A stretch of DNA of 64,000 bases from Aristolochia californica (Eukaryota; Streptophyta; Magnoliopsida; Piperales; Aristolochiaceae). The DNA is taken from the NCBI GenBank assembly GCA_029961685.1, contig JARWKL010000004.1, positions 30,936,645 to 31,000,644 on the forward strand. The letters are read 5' to 3'. Position numbers and translations under genes: made by a program. Every line of letters starts with the position of its first letter. Within the stretch, counting starts at the first letter, position 1. The notes under the pieces are model-generated. The model ran no database searches, was not told the DNA's origin, and saw only the letters and a list, made by a program, of their open reading frames with translations. Positions 47,501 to 60,100 of this stretch are shown one piece after another.

Positions 47501-49147
47501 TTTTTACTATAAATAATTTTCAAACTAATCCTAAAATATTGCACTAACAAGACCATAAAGTTGCAGAAAAAAATTTGGTTCAACAAAAATTGCTTTACCA
47601 AAAAAATTTCTTGGTATGAATTTTCTGCTCGAAAAGAGTTTCAAAGAAATAAGAGGCACTATTGGTCTCCATAACGTAATTTTACTAGAATTAATTTTTC
47701 AACATTTCCTTAAAAGATGCACTAGCAAGGCTTTATAGTTGTAGAAAGTAATTGTGTCTCAACCAAAATTACATTACCACAAAAATTTTCTTGTAAGAAT
47801 TTTTTGCTCGAAAAATGTTTCATGGAAACATGTATCACTAATGGTCCATAGGGATCTAATTTTACTCGAAATACCTTTCCAATGTTTCTTGAATAAGAGC
47901 TTTAACAAGGCCTTATAGTTGTAGAAAGTATTTTGTTTCTGAAAAATTGCCTTATGGAAAACTTTTTGGTAAGAATTTTCAACAAAAAGTGTTTCCATGA
48001 AACACGAGGCACTATTGGTCCCTAGAGATATATTAATACTAGAATACTATTCCAACATTTCTGGAAAAAAACACTAACAAGGCCTTATAGTTGTACAAAG
48101 TAATTTATTTCAACAAAATCTACCTAACCACAAAATTTTCCAGGGAAGAATTTTTTTCTAGAAAAGTGTTTCCAAGAAACAAGAGGCACTAATGGTCCCT
48201 AGAGATGTATTTTTACTAAAAATATTTTTCAATGTTTCCTAAAGAAATGGACTAACAGGGCCTTATAGTTGTAGAATGTACTTTATTTCAGTAAAAATTC
48301 CTTGAGAATGAAATTATCTTGGTAAGAATTTTCATCTAGAAAAGTGTTTCCAGGACAGTAATATTTTTCAATGTTAAAGTAATTTGTTTCATGAAAAATC
48401 ACCAGATAGAAATTTTACATGGTAATAATTTTCAGCTCAAAAAGTGTTTCCAGAAAACATGAGGCACTAATAGTGCTTGGAGATGTATTTTTACTAGAAT
48501 TACTTTTCCAACTTTTAAAGGGAAAATGCAGTTGCAAGGCGTTATTGTTGTAGAAAATAATTTGTTTCAGGAAAAATTGTCTTACGACAAAATTGTGAAT
48601 TTTCTGCTACAAAAGTATTTCCAGGGAACATGAGGTACTAATGGTACCTAGAGACATATTTTAACTAGAAATTCTTTAACAACATTTCCTTCAAAAAGGC
48701 ACTAATTAGGCCTGATAGTTGAATCAGGTAATTTGTTTTAAAAAATTGTCTTACCACAAAATATTCTTGGTTTGATTTTTTAGCTAGAAAAATGTTTCCT
48801 ACAAACATGAGGAACTAATTGTCCCCTGTGATGTAATTTTACTATAAATACTTTTCTAACGTTTCCTAGAAAATTTCACTAACAAGTCCTGATAGTTGTA
48901 GAAAGTTGTTTTTATTTCAGCAAAAAATGCCTTACCACAAAATTTTTCTGGTTAGAATTTTTAGGTAGAAAATTGTTTCAAGGAAACATGAGGCACTAAT
49001 GGTCCCTGGAGACATAGTTTTACTTGAAACACTTTCCCAATGAATCTTTAAAAAATGCACTAAAAAGGCCTTATAGTTCTTGAAAGTAATTTGTTTCAGC
49101 AAAAATTGCCTTGCCATAAAATTTTCTAGGTAAAAATTTTTGGATAG
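44543..49147. repeat. 179-bp satellite array, block 6
   Basis: About 25 monomers, the same orientation as all other blocks. It resumes within a monomer (aaaatcgtcttaccac). Monomers near 45570-45620 and 46240-46290 are shortened and fused in the same way (ttttagttgtc followed by attagtc or a similar join), as at 34380-34420 and 49815-49870, marking a repeated deletion variant. No genes. Confidence 0.94.
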
Positions 49148-49534
49148 TGGTGGAAGATGGCCTCAAGCCCACAAACTCAAGGATAGTAAGCCCAGGCATC
49201 TAAGTGGTGGCATATGAGTAAAATAGGATACTTTCCATAAAGATGGCATAAAGGAGTAAATACTTGTTCTTTTTATGTCTCTTTTTTATCTAGTTGTAGC
49301 CCTAAGGGCTTTGTAAAGCTATAAATAAAGGCATTGGCTAAGCGGTAGAGCATTGAAGCTCTCCACTCTTTTTTCTCCTCACTTGGTCAGCACACCTTCT
49401 TCTCCCTTAATCCAAGCTCTTCCCATCTTGGTTTATCCATTCTCCTTCTCCTTCTCCTCTCCTTCCTCTCTTCTTCTTCTTCTTCTTCTTCTTTGTTGAT
49501 CTAAAGTCCTCCACAAGGGATCCTAAATTCTACA
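49148..49534 (+). repeat. Solo LTR of copia D family
   Basis: 387 bp, homologous over its length to the copia D LTRs (start tggtggaagatgg, TATA box tataaataa at 49320-49328, TTC-rich leader, end ctaca). Perfect 5-bp target duplication gatag (49143-49147 and 49535-49539). Produced by recombination between the LTRs of a former full element. Confidence 0.93.
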
Positions 49535-50369
49535 GATAGAAAAGTTTTCCAGAAAACACGATGCAGTATTGGTGCTTGGTGATAAATTTTTACTAGAAAT
49601 ACTTTTGCAACATTTCCAGGAAAATGCACTGAAATGACTTTAAAGTCGCATAAAATAATTTGTTTAAGAAAAAATTTCCTTCCCACAAAACTTTCACGGT
49701 AAGAATTTTCAGATAGAAAAGTGCGTCTTGGAAACACGAGGCACTAATGGTGCCAAGAGAGGTATTTCTTTTTGAAACACTTTTCCAACACTTCTTGAAA
49801 AAATGAATTAACAAGGTCTTTTAGTTGTCAGATTTAATTGTCTTAGCAAAAATTAGTCCTTGGAGACATTTTTTTAGTAGAATTAATTTTCCAACCTTTC
49901 CTGAAATAATTAACTAACAAAGCCTTATAGTGGTAGAAAGTACTTTGTATCAGCAAATATTGCCTTACCACAAAATTTTCTTGGTATGAATTTTCGGCTT
50001 GAAAAGTGTTTCAAGGAAACATGAGGCACTAATGGTGAGACATATTTTTACTTGAAATATATTCCAATGAATCATAATAAAATGCACTATCAAGACCTTA
50101 TAGTTCTACAAATAATTTGTTTCAGCAAAAACTACCTTACCTCAAAAATGTTTGAGTAAAATTTTTCGAATAGAAAAGATTTTCTAGGAAACATGAGGCA
50201 TTATTTGTACCTGGAGAGAAATTTTTAATAGAAATACTTTTGCAACTTTTCCATAAAAATGCATGAACATGGTCTTATAGTCTCACAAAATAATTTGTTT
50301 CAGCAAAAATCGTCTATCATCAAAATTTGCAGGGATAGAATTTTCAGCAAGAAAAGTGTTTCCTACAAA
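49535..50369. repeat. 179-bp satellite array, block 7 (last)
   Basis: About four and a half monomers. The array stops within a monomer (agaaaagtgtttcctacaaa) and passes straight into the 19-bp minisatellite, with no transposon at the border. Confidence 0.92.
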
Positions 50370-51469
50370 ATATAGAAAGATAGAAATAATATAGAAAGAA
50401 AGATGAAATATAGAAAGAAAGAGTAATTATATAAATAAAAGGAAAAATATAGAAATAAAATGCGACATATAGAAAAAAATACAAAATATAGTAAGAAAGA
50501 CGAAAAATAGAAAGAAGGAGGAAATAAAGAAAGAAATACTAGATATATAAAAACAAAAAACATACAAAAAGAATGGTGAAATATAGAATGAAAGACAAAA
50601 TATATAAAGAAAGTATAAATATGGAAAGAAAGACGAAATATGTAAAGAAAGACAAAATATGGAAAGAAAAATTAAATATGGAAAGAAATAGCAAAATATA
50701 GAAAGAAAGGCAAAATATAAAAAGAAAAGTCCAAATATAGACACAAAGACGAAATATAAAAAGAAGGATGGATTATAAAAAGAAAGGCAAAATAAATAAA
50801 TAAAGACAAAAAAAAGAAAGAAATGGCAAAAAATAGAAAGAAAAGGTGAAAATCAAAAAAATACAAAATATAGAAATTAATGGAAAACAATAGAAAGAAG
50901 GGCAAAAAAATAGAAAGAAAGGTGAAGATACAAAGAAATGGTGAAATATAAAAAGAAATATGAAATATAGAAGGAAAGACGAATTATAGAAAGAATAATA
51001 AAATATAGAAAGAAAGATGAAATATAGTAAGAAAAGAAATAAAGAAACAAAGGCAAAACATACAAAGAAAAAGCAAAAATATAGAAAGAAAGACAAAATA
51101 TAAAAAGAAAAAAAAATATAGTAAGAAAGACAAAATATAGAAAGTGTAGGCAAATTATAAAAACAAAGGTGAAGCATAGAAAGAAATCTGAAATATAGAA
51201 AGAAAGGTGAAATATAAAAAAAAAGGCGAAATATAAAAAGAAAGGCAAAATATAGAAAGAAAAATTAAATATAAAAAGAAAGATGAAATACAGAAAGAAA
51301 GGAGAAATATAGAATTAGAAAGAAAGGTAAAATATAGAAATAAAGACTAAATATAGAAAGAATGGTGAAATATAGAAAGAAAGGTGAAATATATAAAGAA
51401 AGACGAAATAGAGAAAAAAAGAATACAGAAAGAAATGTGAATTATAGAAAGAATGGTGAATTATAGAAA
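50370..51469. repeat. 19-bp purine-rich minisatellite, part 1
   Basis: The unit is about gaaatatagaaagaaagac (19 bp), repeated some 57 times with substitutions and short indels; the last three bases vary (gac, gat, ggc, ggt). The plus strand is purine-rich. The complementary strand has no stop codon in any frame of the unit, so long Phe/Ser/Tyr/Leu-rich frames appear by chance. Confidence 0.95.
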
Positions 51470-54174
51470 TGTTGGAAGATAGGGCTCAAGCCCACACGCC
51501 CAAGGAAGGCCCACATATTTAAGGGTATTATAAGATGGGCCCAAGCCCATAAGAAGTAGGACCCACAATAATTACCATGAGCTGGCGTCCTTATCACATA
51601 AGTTGGAAGATCAAGAAGGACTCACAAAAGTATCTTATCTTATGGTCACATCAAAGAAGTGTTTTAGTTTGTGTTATGTTTGTCTTTTATCTATATTGAG
51701 TTATTTAATTATGTTAGGACTTATCTTTAAGTGTTAGAGTTTGGGTGTAATTGGGACAAGGGTAGTTTTATTGTAATTGAACTCTACTACCTTCCTCTAT
51801 TATAAATAGAGGTTCATGTACTCTGATTACAACTAGTTATTGATATCAATGAAATATTTCACTTTTCCATAAATTCAATAGAGTATCAGATTTTGGTCAA
51901 CTCATGGAGGTAATGTGATCCTTTTCTCCAAACCCTAAACCCTAAGTCTAGGTTTGTAGTTATTTTTTTTAGTCCCTATACCTATAGATTTCTTTGTGTT
52001 TTGTACCTCTATATAGAGTTTTTCATATTTCAAAATATATATTGACGGAAAGATATTTGAGTCTAATTTCCTAAGAAAATGATTTGTTCCAATCTGAGTT
52101 ATCTACAGAGAGATGTCGATATTTGAATGAGCAAAGGTCAGATTGCAAAAAGGTTAGAGTAGCAACAGAAATCTTCAGATTCCGAGGTATTTTTTGCTAT
52201 CAATAACTAGACTTTATATGGAGCAATATATATCAAAATAAATATCTGTAAGCCTATTCTTTTACCTATTCAGCCAATTTTTTATCTGAGTTATCTACAA
52301 AGAGAAATCAATATTTGAATCAACAAAGGTCAGATTGAAATAGAGGTTCAAGCGGTAGCAAAAAGCTTCAACTTCCAAAGTATTTTATAGTATCAAGAAA
52401 GAAATTTTATATGGAGAATTATATATCAAGAGAAAGATACATAAGTCTATTATCTTACCTATTTAACAAATTCTCGGTATGGTTTTTTTTATAAGGAGAT
52501 ATTGTTCTTGGAAGATTAGATGGTCATTCTGGAAAAAAAGGAGAAACAATACTTAGTTCGGCCAGATGACAAAGACAGAAATCTATTAGATTATTTATCT
52601 TCTGATAATTATATTTTATGAAGAGAAGTTATACTTGGATGAAAGGTATTTAAGTCTACTTTCATAATGAGAAAATTTCATGTTAATCTGATCTATATTT
52701 AAAGAAATATTCGCATTGGAAGAATCAAAGGTCATGCTGGTATTCTGTAGTATTGAAAAATCCGAATTTATGCCAATTGTTTTGTGTCACTTTTTGAATT
52801 GATATATCAGGAAAATATCTCACTTCTCCCTGGTTTGAGGGCTTATTTATAAATCTCTGTTATTTGGGCTTATTCCTACATCTATGATATTTATTTCAAG
52901 CTGGGATCACTGCCATTACCTCCCAGCTTGAGGGGGAGAAGTAGAAGTACAAGAAAATGGTATTTTATTCCATATGTTGTGGATAAGTTTATGTGACCAA
53001 AATCATAGAAAAAGGGGAACACAAAAGATGAAGCTTCTGCATCTAAGAAGAAATTTTTATATTGGATTATTTCATGGGTTCTTTTATAAAGTTTATTATT
53101 TGGTTCATGTTATATGTGTTGGAAGATGGTCGTGTTATATTCAACTGCAGCTATTATGTCTATTTGGGGACATTATTATTAAAGAAGAGGTGGCCTCATA
53201 TCATCATTTATTTACCCCGTCAAAAAATATCACGGTTGGAAAACCATGATGGAGGATACCCTGTCAAAAAATATCATAGTTGGGAAACCATGATGGGCCC
53301 TTTCAAAAAAAAAAAAAATATCACGATTGGGAAACCTTGACGGAGGATACCCTGTCAAAAAAATATCACAGTTGGGAAATCATGATGGGCCCTATCAAAA
53401 AATATCACGGTTGGGAGTCTATGACGGAGGAATTTATTATTATATTTATATTACTTTCCCCCATTAATATCATATGTTACTACTCTACCACTTGAGAGTC
53501 GTTGTTTTGTGGAGGGACACGATGGTGAAGAAGGACACTTCAAAGCAATGTCTTAGTGGCTAGGAGTAATTTACGCTCATATATATTATACCAGCTGGAC
53601 CTCATTAACGAGAGCACCAGTGTGAGGGGGAGTGTTGGAAGATCCACCACATTATAAAAAATTAAAAAAAAAAAGATTCTATATATCATTTTCAGCAAGC
53701 TGGGAGTTCTTGATGTTCTCTCACCCTCAGTTGGAGGGGGAGTATTGGAAGATAGGGCTCAAGCCCACACGAACAAGGAAGGCCCACATATCTAAGAGTA
53801 TTATAAGATGGGCCAAATGACCAAAGAAGGCCCACAAGATGGGCCCAAGATCATACGAAGTAGGACCCACAATGATTACCATGATCCGACATCCTTATCA
53901 CATCAGTTGGAAGATCAAGAAGAACTCACAAAAGTATCTTATCTTATGGTCACATCAAAGAAGAGTTTTAGTTTGAGTTATGTTTGTCTTTTATCTATAT
54001 TGAGTTATTTAATTATGTTAGGACTTATCTTTAAGTGTTAGAGTTTGGGACAAGGGTAGTTTTATTGTAATTGGACTCTACTACCTTCCTCTATTATAAA
54101 TAGAGGTTCATGTACTCTTATTACAACAAGTTATTGATGTCAGTGAAGTATTTCACTTTTCCATAAATTTAACA
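51470..54174 (+). mobile_element. Non-autonomous LTR retrotransposon, family A, complete copy
   Basis: 2.7 kb inserted in the minisatellite. LTRs: 51470-51880 (tgttggaag to aattcaata) and 53743-54174 (tattggaag to aatttaaca), each with a tataaatagagg TATA region. Flanks agaaa (51465-51469 and 54175-54179) fit a 5-bp target duplication, but agaaa is common in this array, so that alone is weak. The primer site is damaged (gagtatcagat). A purine tract, ggagggggag, lies at 53733-53742. The interior has no retroelement protein motif. A second purine tract plus LTR-like start (gtgagggggagtgttggaag) lies 110 bp upstream at 53622-53641, shared with the copy at 42810. Confidence 0.88.
53219..53430 (+). 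repeat. Hairpin-bearing tandem repeats inside family A
   Basis: About five copies of a roughly 43-bp unit: tcaaaaaatatcacggttgg, gaaaccatgat, then alternately ggaggataccctg or gggccct. Each unit holds an imperfect inverted repeat, atcacggtt with aaccatgat around ggga. A single related hairpin (atcatggtagggataccatg) is at 42493-42512 in the fold-back copy. Confidence 0.8.
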
Positions 54175-57100
54175 AGAAAAAAAGATGAAATATAGAAAAT
54201 AAAGATGAAATATGGAAAGAAAGATGAAATATAGAAAGAAAGATGAAACATAAAAAGAATGACAAAATATAAAAATAAAGGCGAAATATGGAAAGAAAAG
54301 GTGAAATATAGAAAGAAAGATGAAATATAGAAAGAAAAGCGAAATATAATAAGAAAGATGAAATAATAATAAAAAAATAAAAAATGGAAAGAAAGACGAA
54401 ATATAAAAATAAAGGTGAATTACATAAAGAAATATGAAATATGAAAAGAAAGACGAAATATAGAAAGAAATACGAAATGTAAAAATAAAGGTGAAATATG
54501 AAATGAAAAGGTGAAATATAGAATGAAAGACGAAATATAGATAGAAAAATAAAATATGGAAAGAAACGACAAAATATAGAAAGAAAGGCGAAATATAAAA
54601 AAAATGGGGAAAGATAAAATATAGAAAGAAAAAATGAAAAATAGAAAGATAAGGCAAAAAATAGAAACAAAAGGTGAAATATGGAAAGTACATGCAAAAT
54701 ATAGAAAGAAAGATAAAATATAGAAAGAAAGACAAAATATAGTATGAAAGATGAACTATTGAAAAACACTACAACATATAGAAAGAAAAAGCGAAAAAGA
54801 GAAAGTATGACGAAAAATAGAAAGAAATAGCAAATACATAAAGAAAGGCGAAATATAGAAAGAAAGAAGATATACAAAAAGAAGGTCGAAATACCGAACG
54901 AAAGACGAAATAAAGAAAGAAAGATGAAATAAAGACGAAATATAGAAATAAAGACGAAATATAGAAATAAAGACGATATATAGAAAGAAAGAAGAAATAT
55001 AAAAAGAGAGATGAAATAGAGAAAGAAAGGCGAAAAATATAAAAAATATTAAATATAGAAATAATGGCAAAATATAGCAAGAAATGGCAAAATATAGAAA
55101 GAAGTGGCGAAAAATAGAACAAAAGCGAAATATTGAAAAAATGACAAAATATAGAAAGAAATGGAGAAATATAGAAAGAAAAGGAGAAAATAGAAAGAAA
55201 TGATGAAATATAGAAAGAAAAGCTGAAATATAGAAACAAAAATTGACACGAAAAATGATAAGCCAAATACAAAAAGAAAGCTGAAAATAGGTAGAAAGGT
55301 AAAAAATTGAAAGAAAGGCGAAATACAAAAATAAATAAAAAATATTAAAAAAATCAAAATATAAAAATAAAGAAGAAAAATAGAAAGAAATGGCAAAAAA
55401 AGAAAGAAAGATGAAATATAGAAAGTAAAGGTGAAAAGTAGAAAGAGAAGGTGAAATATAGAAAGAAAGGCAGAATATAGAAAGAAAAGGCAAAATATAG
55501 AAAGAAATATGAAATATAGAAAGAAAGGCGAAATATAGGAAGAAAGACAGTATAAAAAGAAAGACAAAATATAGAAAAAAAAGATGGAATATTGAAAGAA
55601 AATCGAAGTATAGAAACAAAAGGCAAAATATTGAAAATAACACGAAATATAGAAAGAACGATGAACTATAGAAAGATAGTAGAGATATAGGAAGAAAGGT
55701 GAAATTTAGTAAGAAATGGCGAAATATAGAAAGAAAAACAAAAATATAGAAAGAAAAAAAATAAAAAGAAAGGAAAAATATAGAAAGATAAGGCAAAATA
55801 TAGAAACAAAGACAAAATATAGAAAGAAAGGCAAAATGTAAAAAGAATAGGCAAAATATAGAAAGAAAGATGAAATATAGAAAGAAATATGAAATATAGA
55901 ATGAATGACGAAATATAGAAAGAAAGACGACATATAGAAAGAAAGACAAAAAATAAAAAGAAAGAAAAAATATAAAAAGTAAGGTAAAATAAAGAAAGAA
56001 AAGACGAATTATAGAATTAAAAGACGAAATATAGAAAAAATACAAAATATAGAAAAAGAAAGATGAAATATAGAATGAAAAATGAAATACTTTCACAAAG
56101 GTGAAATTTTGACAGAAAGGGCGGAATATAGAAAGAAAAGGCGAAATATAGAAAGAAAGATCAAATATGGAAAGAAAAACGAAATATAGAAAGAACGACG
56201 AAATATTGAAAAAAAGACAAAATATAGCAAGAAAGTCGAGATATAGAAAGAGAGGCGAAATGTAAAAAGAAAAGGTGAAATATAGAAAGAAAGACGAAAT
56301 ATATAAAGAATGATAAAATATAGAAAGAAAGCTGACATATAGAAAGATAGACGAAATATAGAAAGAAAAACGAAATATAAAAAGAAAGGAAAAATAAAGA
56401 AAAAAATGAAATATAGAAAGAAAGACAAAATATTGAAGGAAAATGCGAAATATAGAGAGGAAAGGCGAAATAAATAATGTAAGACAAATTATAGGAAGAT
56501 ACGCAAAATATTGAAAGAAAGACTAAATACCTAAAGAAAGGCAAAATATAGAAAGAAAGATGAATTACAGAAAGAAGAATGAAATACAAAAACAAAGACA
56601 ACAAAATACAGAAATAAAGACAAATCTGAGAAGAAGAAAAAAGAAATAGAAAAAGAAAAACGAAATATAGAACTGAAGATGATATATAGAGAGAAACACA
56701 AAATATAGACCAAATAGACGAAATATATAAAGAAAAGGCGAAATATAGAAAGAAAATGCGACATATTAGAAAACAAGACGAAATATGGAAAGAAAAACGA
56801 AATATAGAAAGAAGGGGGAAATATATAAACAAATAATAAATATATAAAGAACGAAAAAATACAAAAAGCATGGTGAAATATAGAATTAAAGACGAAAGAT
56901 AGAAAGAAAGGAGAAATATAGAAAGAGAGACAAAATATAGAAAGAAAATGAAATAGGAAAGAAATGGCAAAATATAGAAAGAAAAAGTGAAATATAAAAA
57001 GAAAGTGTAAACATTGAAAGAACTGGCAAAATATAGGCACAAAGACGAAATATAAAAAGAAAGGTGGAATATAGAAAGAAAGGCGAAATATAGAAAGAAA

Positions 57101-60100
57101 GATGAAAAAAGAAATTAATGATGAAAAATAGAAAGAAAGGCGAAGATACAAAGAAATGGGGAAATATAGAAAGAAAGATGAAATTTAGAAAGAATGGTGA
57201 AATATAGAAAGAAAGACAAAACATAGAAAGAATGACAAAATATAGAAAGAAGGACAAAATATAAAAAGAAAAGATGAAATATAAAAAGAAAGGTGAAACA
57301 TAGAAATAAATCTAAAATACAAAAAGAATGACGAAATATAGAAAGAAAGGCGAAATATAAAAAAAAAAGACGAAATATAGAAAGAAAAGAAAAATATAGA
57401 AAGACAAAATAGTGAAAGAAAAGAGAAATATAGATTGACATACGGAATATAGAAGAAAGGTGAAATATAGAAAGAAAGATGAAATATAGAAAGAATGGCG
57501 AAATACAGAAAGAAAGGTGAAATATATAAAGAAAGATGACATAGAGAAAGTAAGATGGGATATAGAAAGAAAGGTGAATTATAGAAAGAAAGATGAAATA
57601 TGGAAATAAAGACGAAATATATAAAGAAAGATGAAATATAGAAATAAAGGTGACATGTGAAAAGAAAAGGTGAAATAGAGAAAGAAAATGTGAAATATAG
57701 AAAGAAAGACGATATATAGAAAGAAAAATGAAATATGGAAAGATATGGCAAAATATTGAAAGAAAGGCAAAATATAAAAAGAAAGGGAAAATATTAAAAG
57801 AAAAGGTAAAATAAAGACACAAAGATGAAATATAAAAAGAAAGGTGGAATATAGAAAGAAAGATGAAAAAAAGAAAGAAATGGCGAAAAATAGAAAGAAA
57901 AGGCAAAAAATAGAATACGAAATATAGAAATTAATGGCAAAAATTGAAAGAAAGGCAATGATACAAAGAAATGGCAAAATATAGAAAGAAAGATGAAATA
58001 TAGAAAGAATAGTGAAATATTGTAAGAAAGACGAATTATAGAAAGAATGACAAAATATAGAAAAAAAGATGACATATCGAGAAAAAAAGTAAAATAGAAA
58101 TAAAGGCGAAACATACAAAGAAAAGGCAAACATATATAAAGAAAGACAAAATATAGAAAGAAAGACGAAATATAGAAAGAAAAGGCGAAATATAAAAAGA
58201 AAGGCGAAATATAGAACGAAATCTGAAATATAAAAAGAATGACGAAATATAGAAAGAAAGGCAAAATATAAAAAGAAAGGTGAAATATAGAAAGGAAAGC
58301 GAAATATAGAAAGAAAGATGAAATGCAAAAAGAAAGGAGAAATATAGAATGAGATAAAAAAAAATATAGAAAGAAAGGGGAAATATCGAAAGAAAGACGA
58401 AATATAGAAAGAATGGCGAAATATAGAAATAAAGAAAGAAAGGTGAATTATAGAAAAAAGATGAAATATAGAAAGGAAGGCGAAATATAGAAAGAAAGAC
58501 GAAATATAGAAAGAAAGATAAAATATAGAAATAAAGGCAAAATATGGAAAGAAAAGGTGAAATATAAAAAGAAAGATGAAAAAAAAGAAAAGTGAAATAT
58601 AATAAAAAAATTTGAAATAAAAAAAGACAGATGAAATATAAAAAGAAAAGTAACATACAGAAAGAAACATGAAATATAGAAAGAAAGACACAATATAGAA
58701 AGAAAAGGCAAAATATAGAAAGAAATACAAAATATAGAAAAATGGAAATATATAGAAAGATCAGGGGAGAGATAAAAAGAGAGGGTGAAATAAAAAAAGA
58801 AAGTTGAAATGAAGAAAGAAAGGTGAAATATAGAAATAAAAAGGGAAATGAAGAAAGAAATGGGAAATGTAGAAAGAAAGGCAAAATATAGAAAAAAAAG
58901 GGAAATAAAGAAAGAACCAAAAAATATAGAAATAAAGTCAAAATATAGAAAGAAATGTGAAATATAGAAAGAAAGGTGTAATACAAAAAGAAAGACAAAA
59001 TACAGAAAGTAAGGCCAAATATAGAAAGAAAGACGAAATTCAGAAAAAAGACAAAATATTAAAAGAAAGAAAAAATATAAAAAGAAAGAGAAAATGTAGA
59101 AAGAAAAGATGAAATATAGAAATAAATGGTGAAATGTTAAAAGAAAGACGAAATATAGAAAAAGGCGAAATATAGAAAGAAAGATGAAACATGGAGAGAA
59201 AAGTGGAATATAGAATCAAAAGCGAAATATAGAAAGAATGACGAAATACACAAAGAAAATGAAATATAGAAGGAAAGGCGAATTATAGAAAAAAGAGGCA
59301 AAAGAATAGAAATAAAGATGAAACATATAAAGAAATGGCAAAATATAGAAATAAAAGGTGAAATATAAAAAGAAAGACGAAATATAGTTAGAAATGACGA
59401 AATATAGAAAGAAAAGGCGAACTATAGAAAGAAAAAGTGAAATATAGTAAGAAAGGTGAAATGTAGAAAGAAAGACGAAATACAAAAAGAAATGGTGAAA
59501 TAAAGATAGGAAAGGTGAAATATGAATGAACAGCAAAATACAGAAAGAAAGGCAAAATTTAGAATGAAAGACCGAATATAGAAACACAAGGCAAAATATT
59601 GAAAGAATGGTGAAATATAGAAAAAATGGTGACATATAGAAATAAAGGTGAAATATAGAAAGAAAGAGGAAAAATAGAAAGAAACGGCCAAATATGGAAA
59701 GAAAAGGCAAAATATAGAAAAAAGACAAAAAATAGAAATAATGGTGAAAAATGGAAAGAAAGAGTATATATAGAAAGAAAAGGTGAAATATAGAGAGAAA
59801 CGGCCAAATATAGAAAGAAAAATCGAAATATAAAAAGAAAAGGTAAAATATAGAAAGAAAAGATGAAAATTAAAAAGAAAGGAAAAGTTATAGAAAGGTA
59901 AGACAAAAAATAGAAAGAAAGATGAAATATAAAATAAAAAAAAGACGAAAGATAGAAAGAAAGGCCAAATGTAAGAAGAAAAGCGACATATAAAAAAAAA
60001 GAAATATAGAAAGAGAGACAAAATATAGAAAGAAAGCTGAAATATAGAAAGAAAGCCAACATATAGAACGGAAGGTGAAATATAGAAAGAAAACTGACAT

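Noticed and set aside
54756..56096. 446-codon minus-strand open frame, apparently a membrane protein
   Set aside because: It is a translation of the 19-bp minisatellite with a 19-residue period; all three frames of that strand are open and there is no conserved domain.
57579..58730. 383-codon minus-strand open frame
   Set aside because: Same cause as above; overlapping frames of the same composition are equally open.
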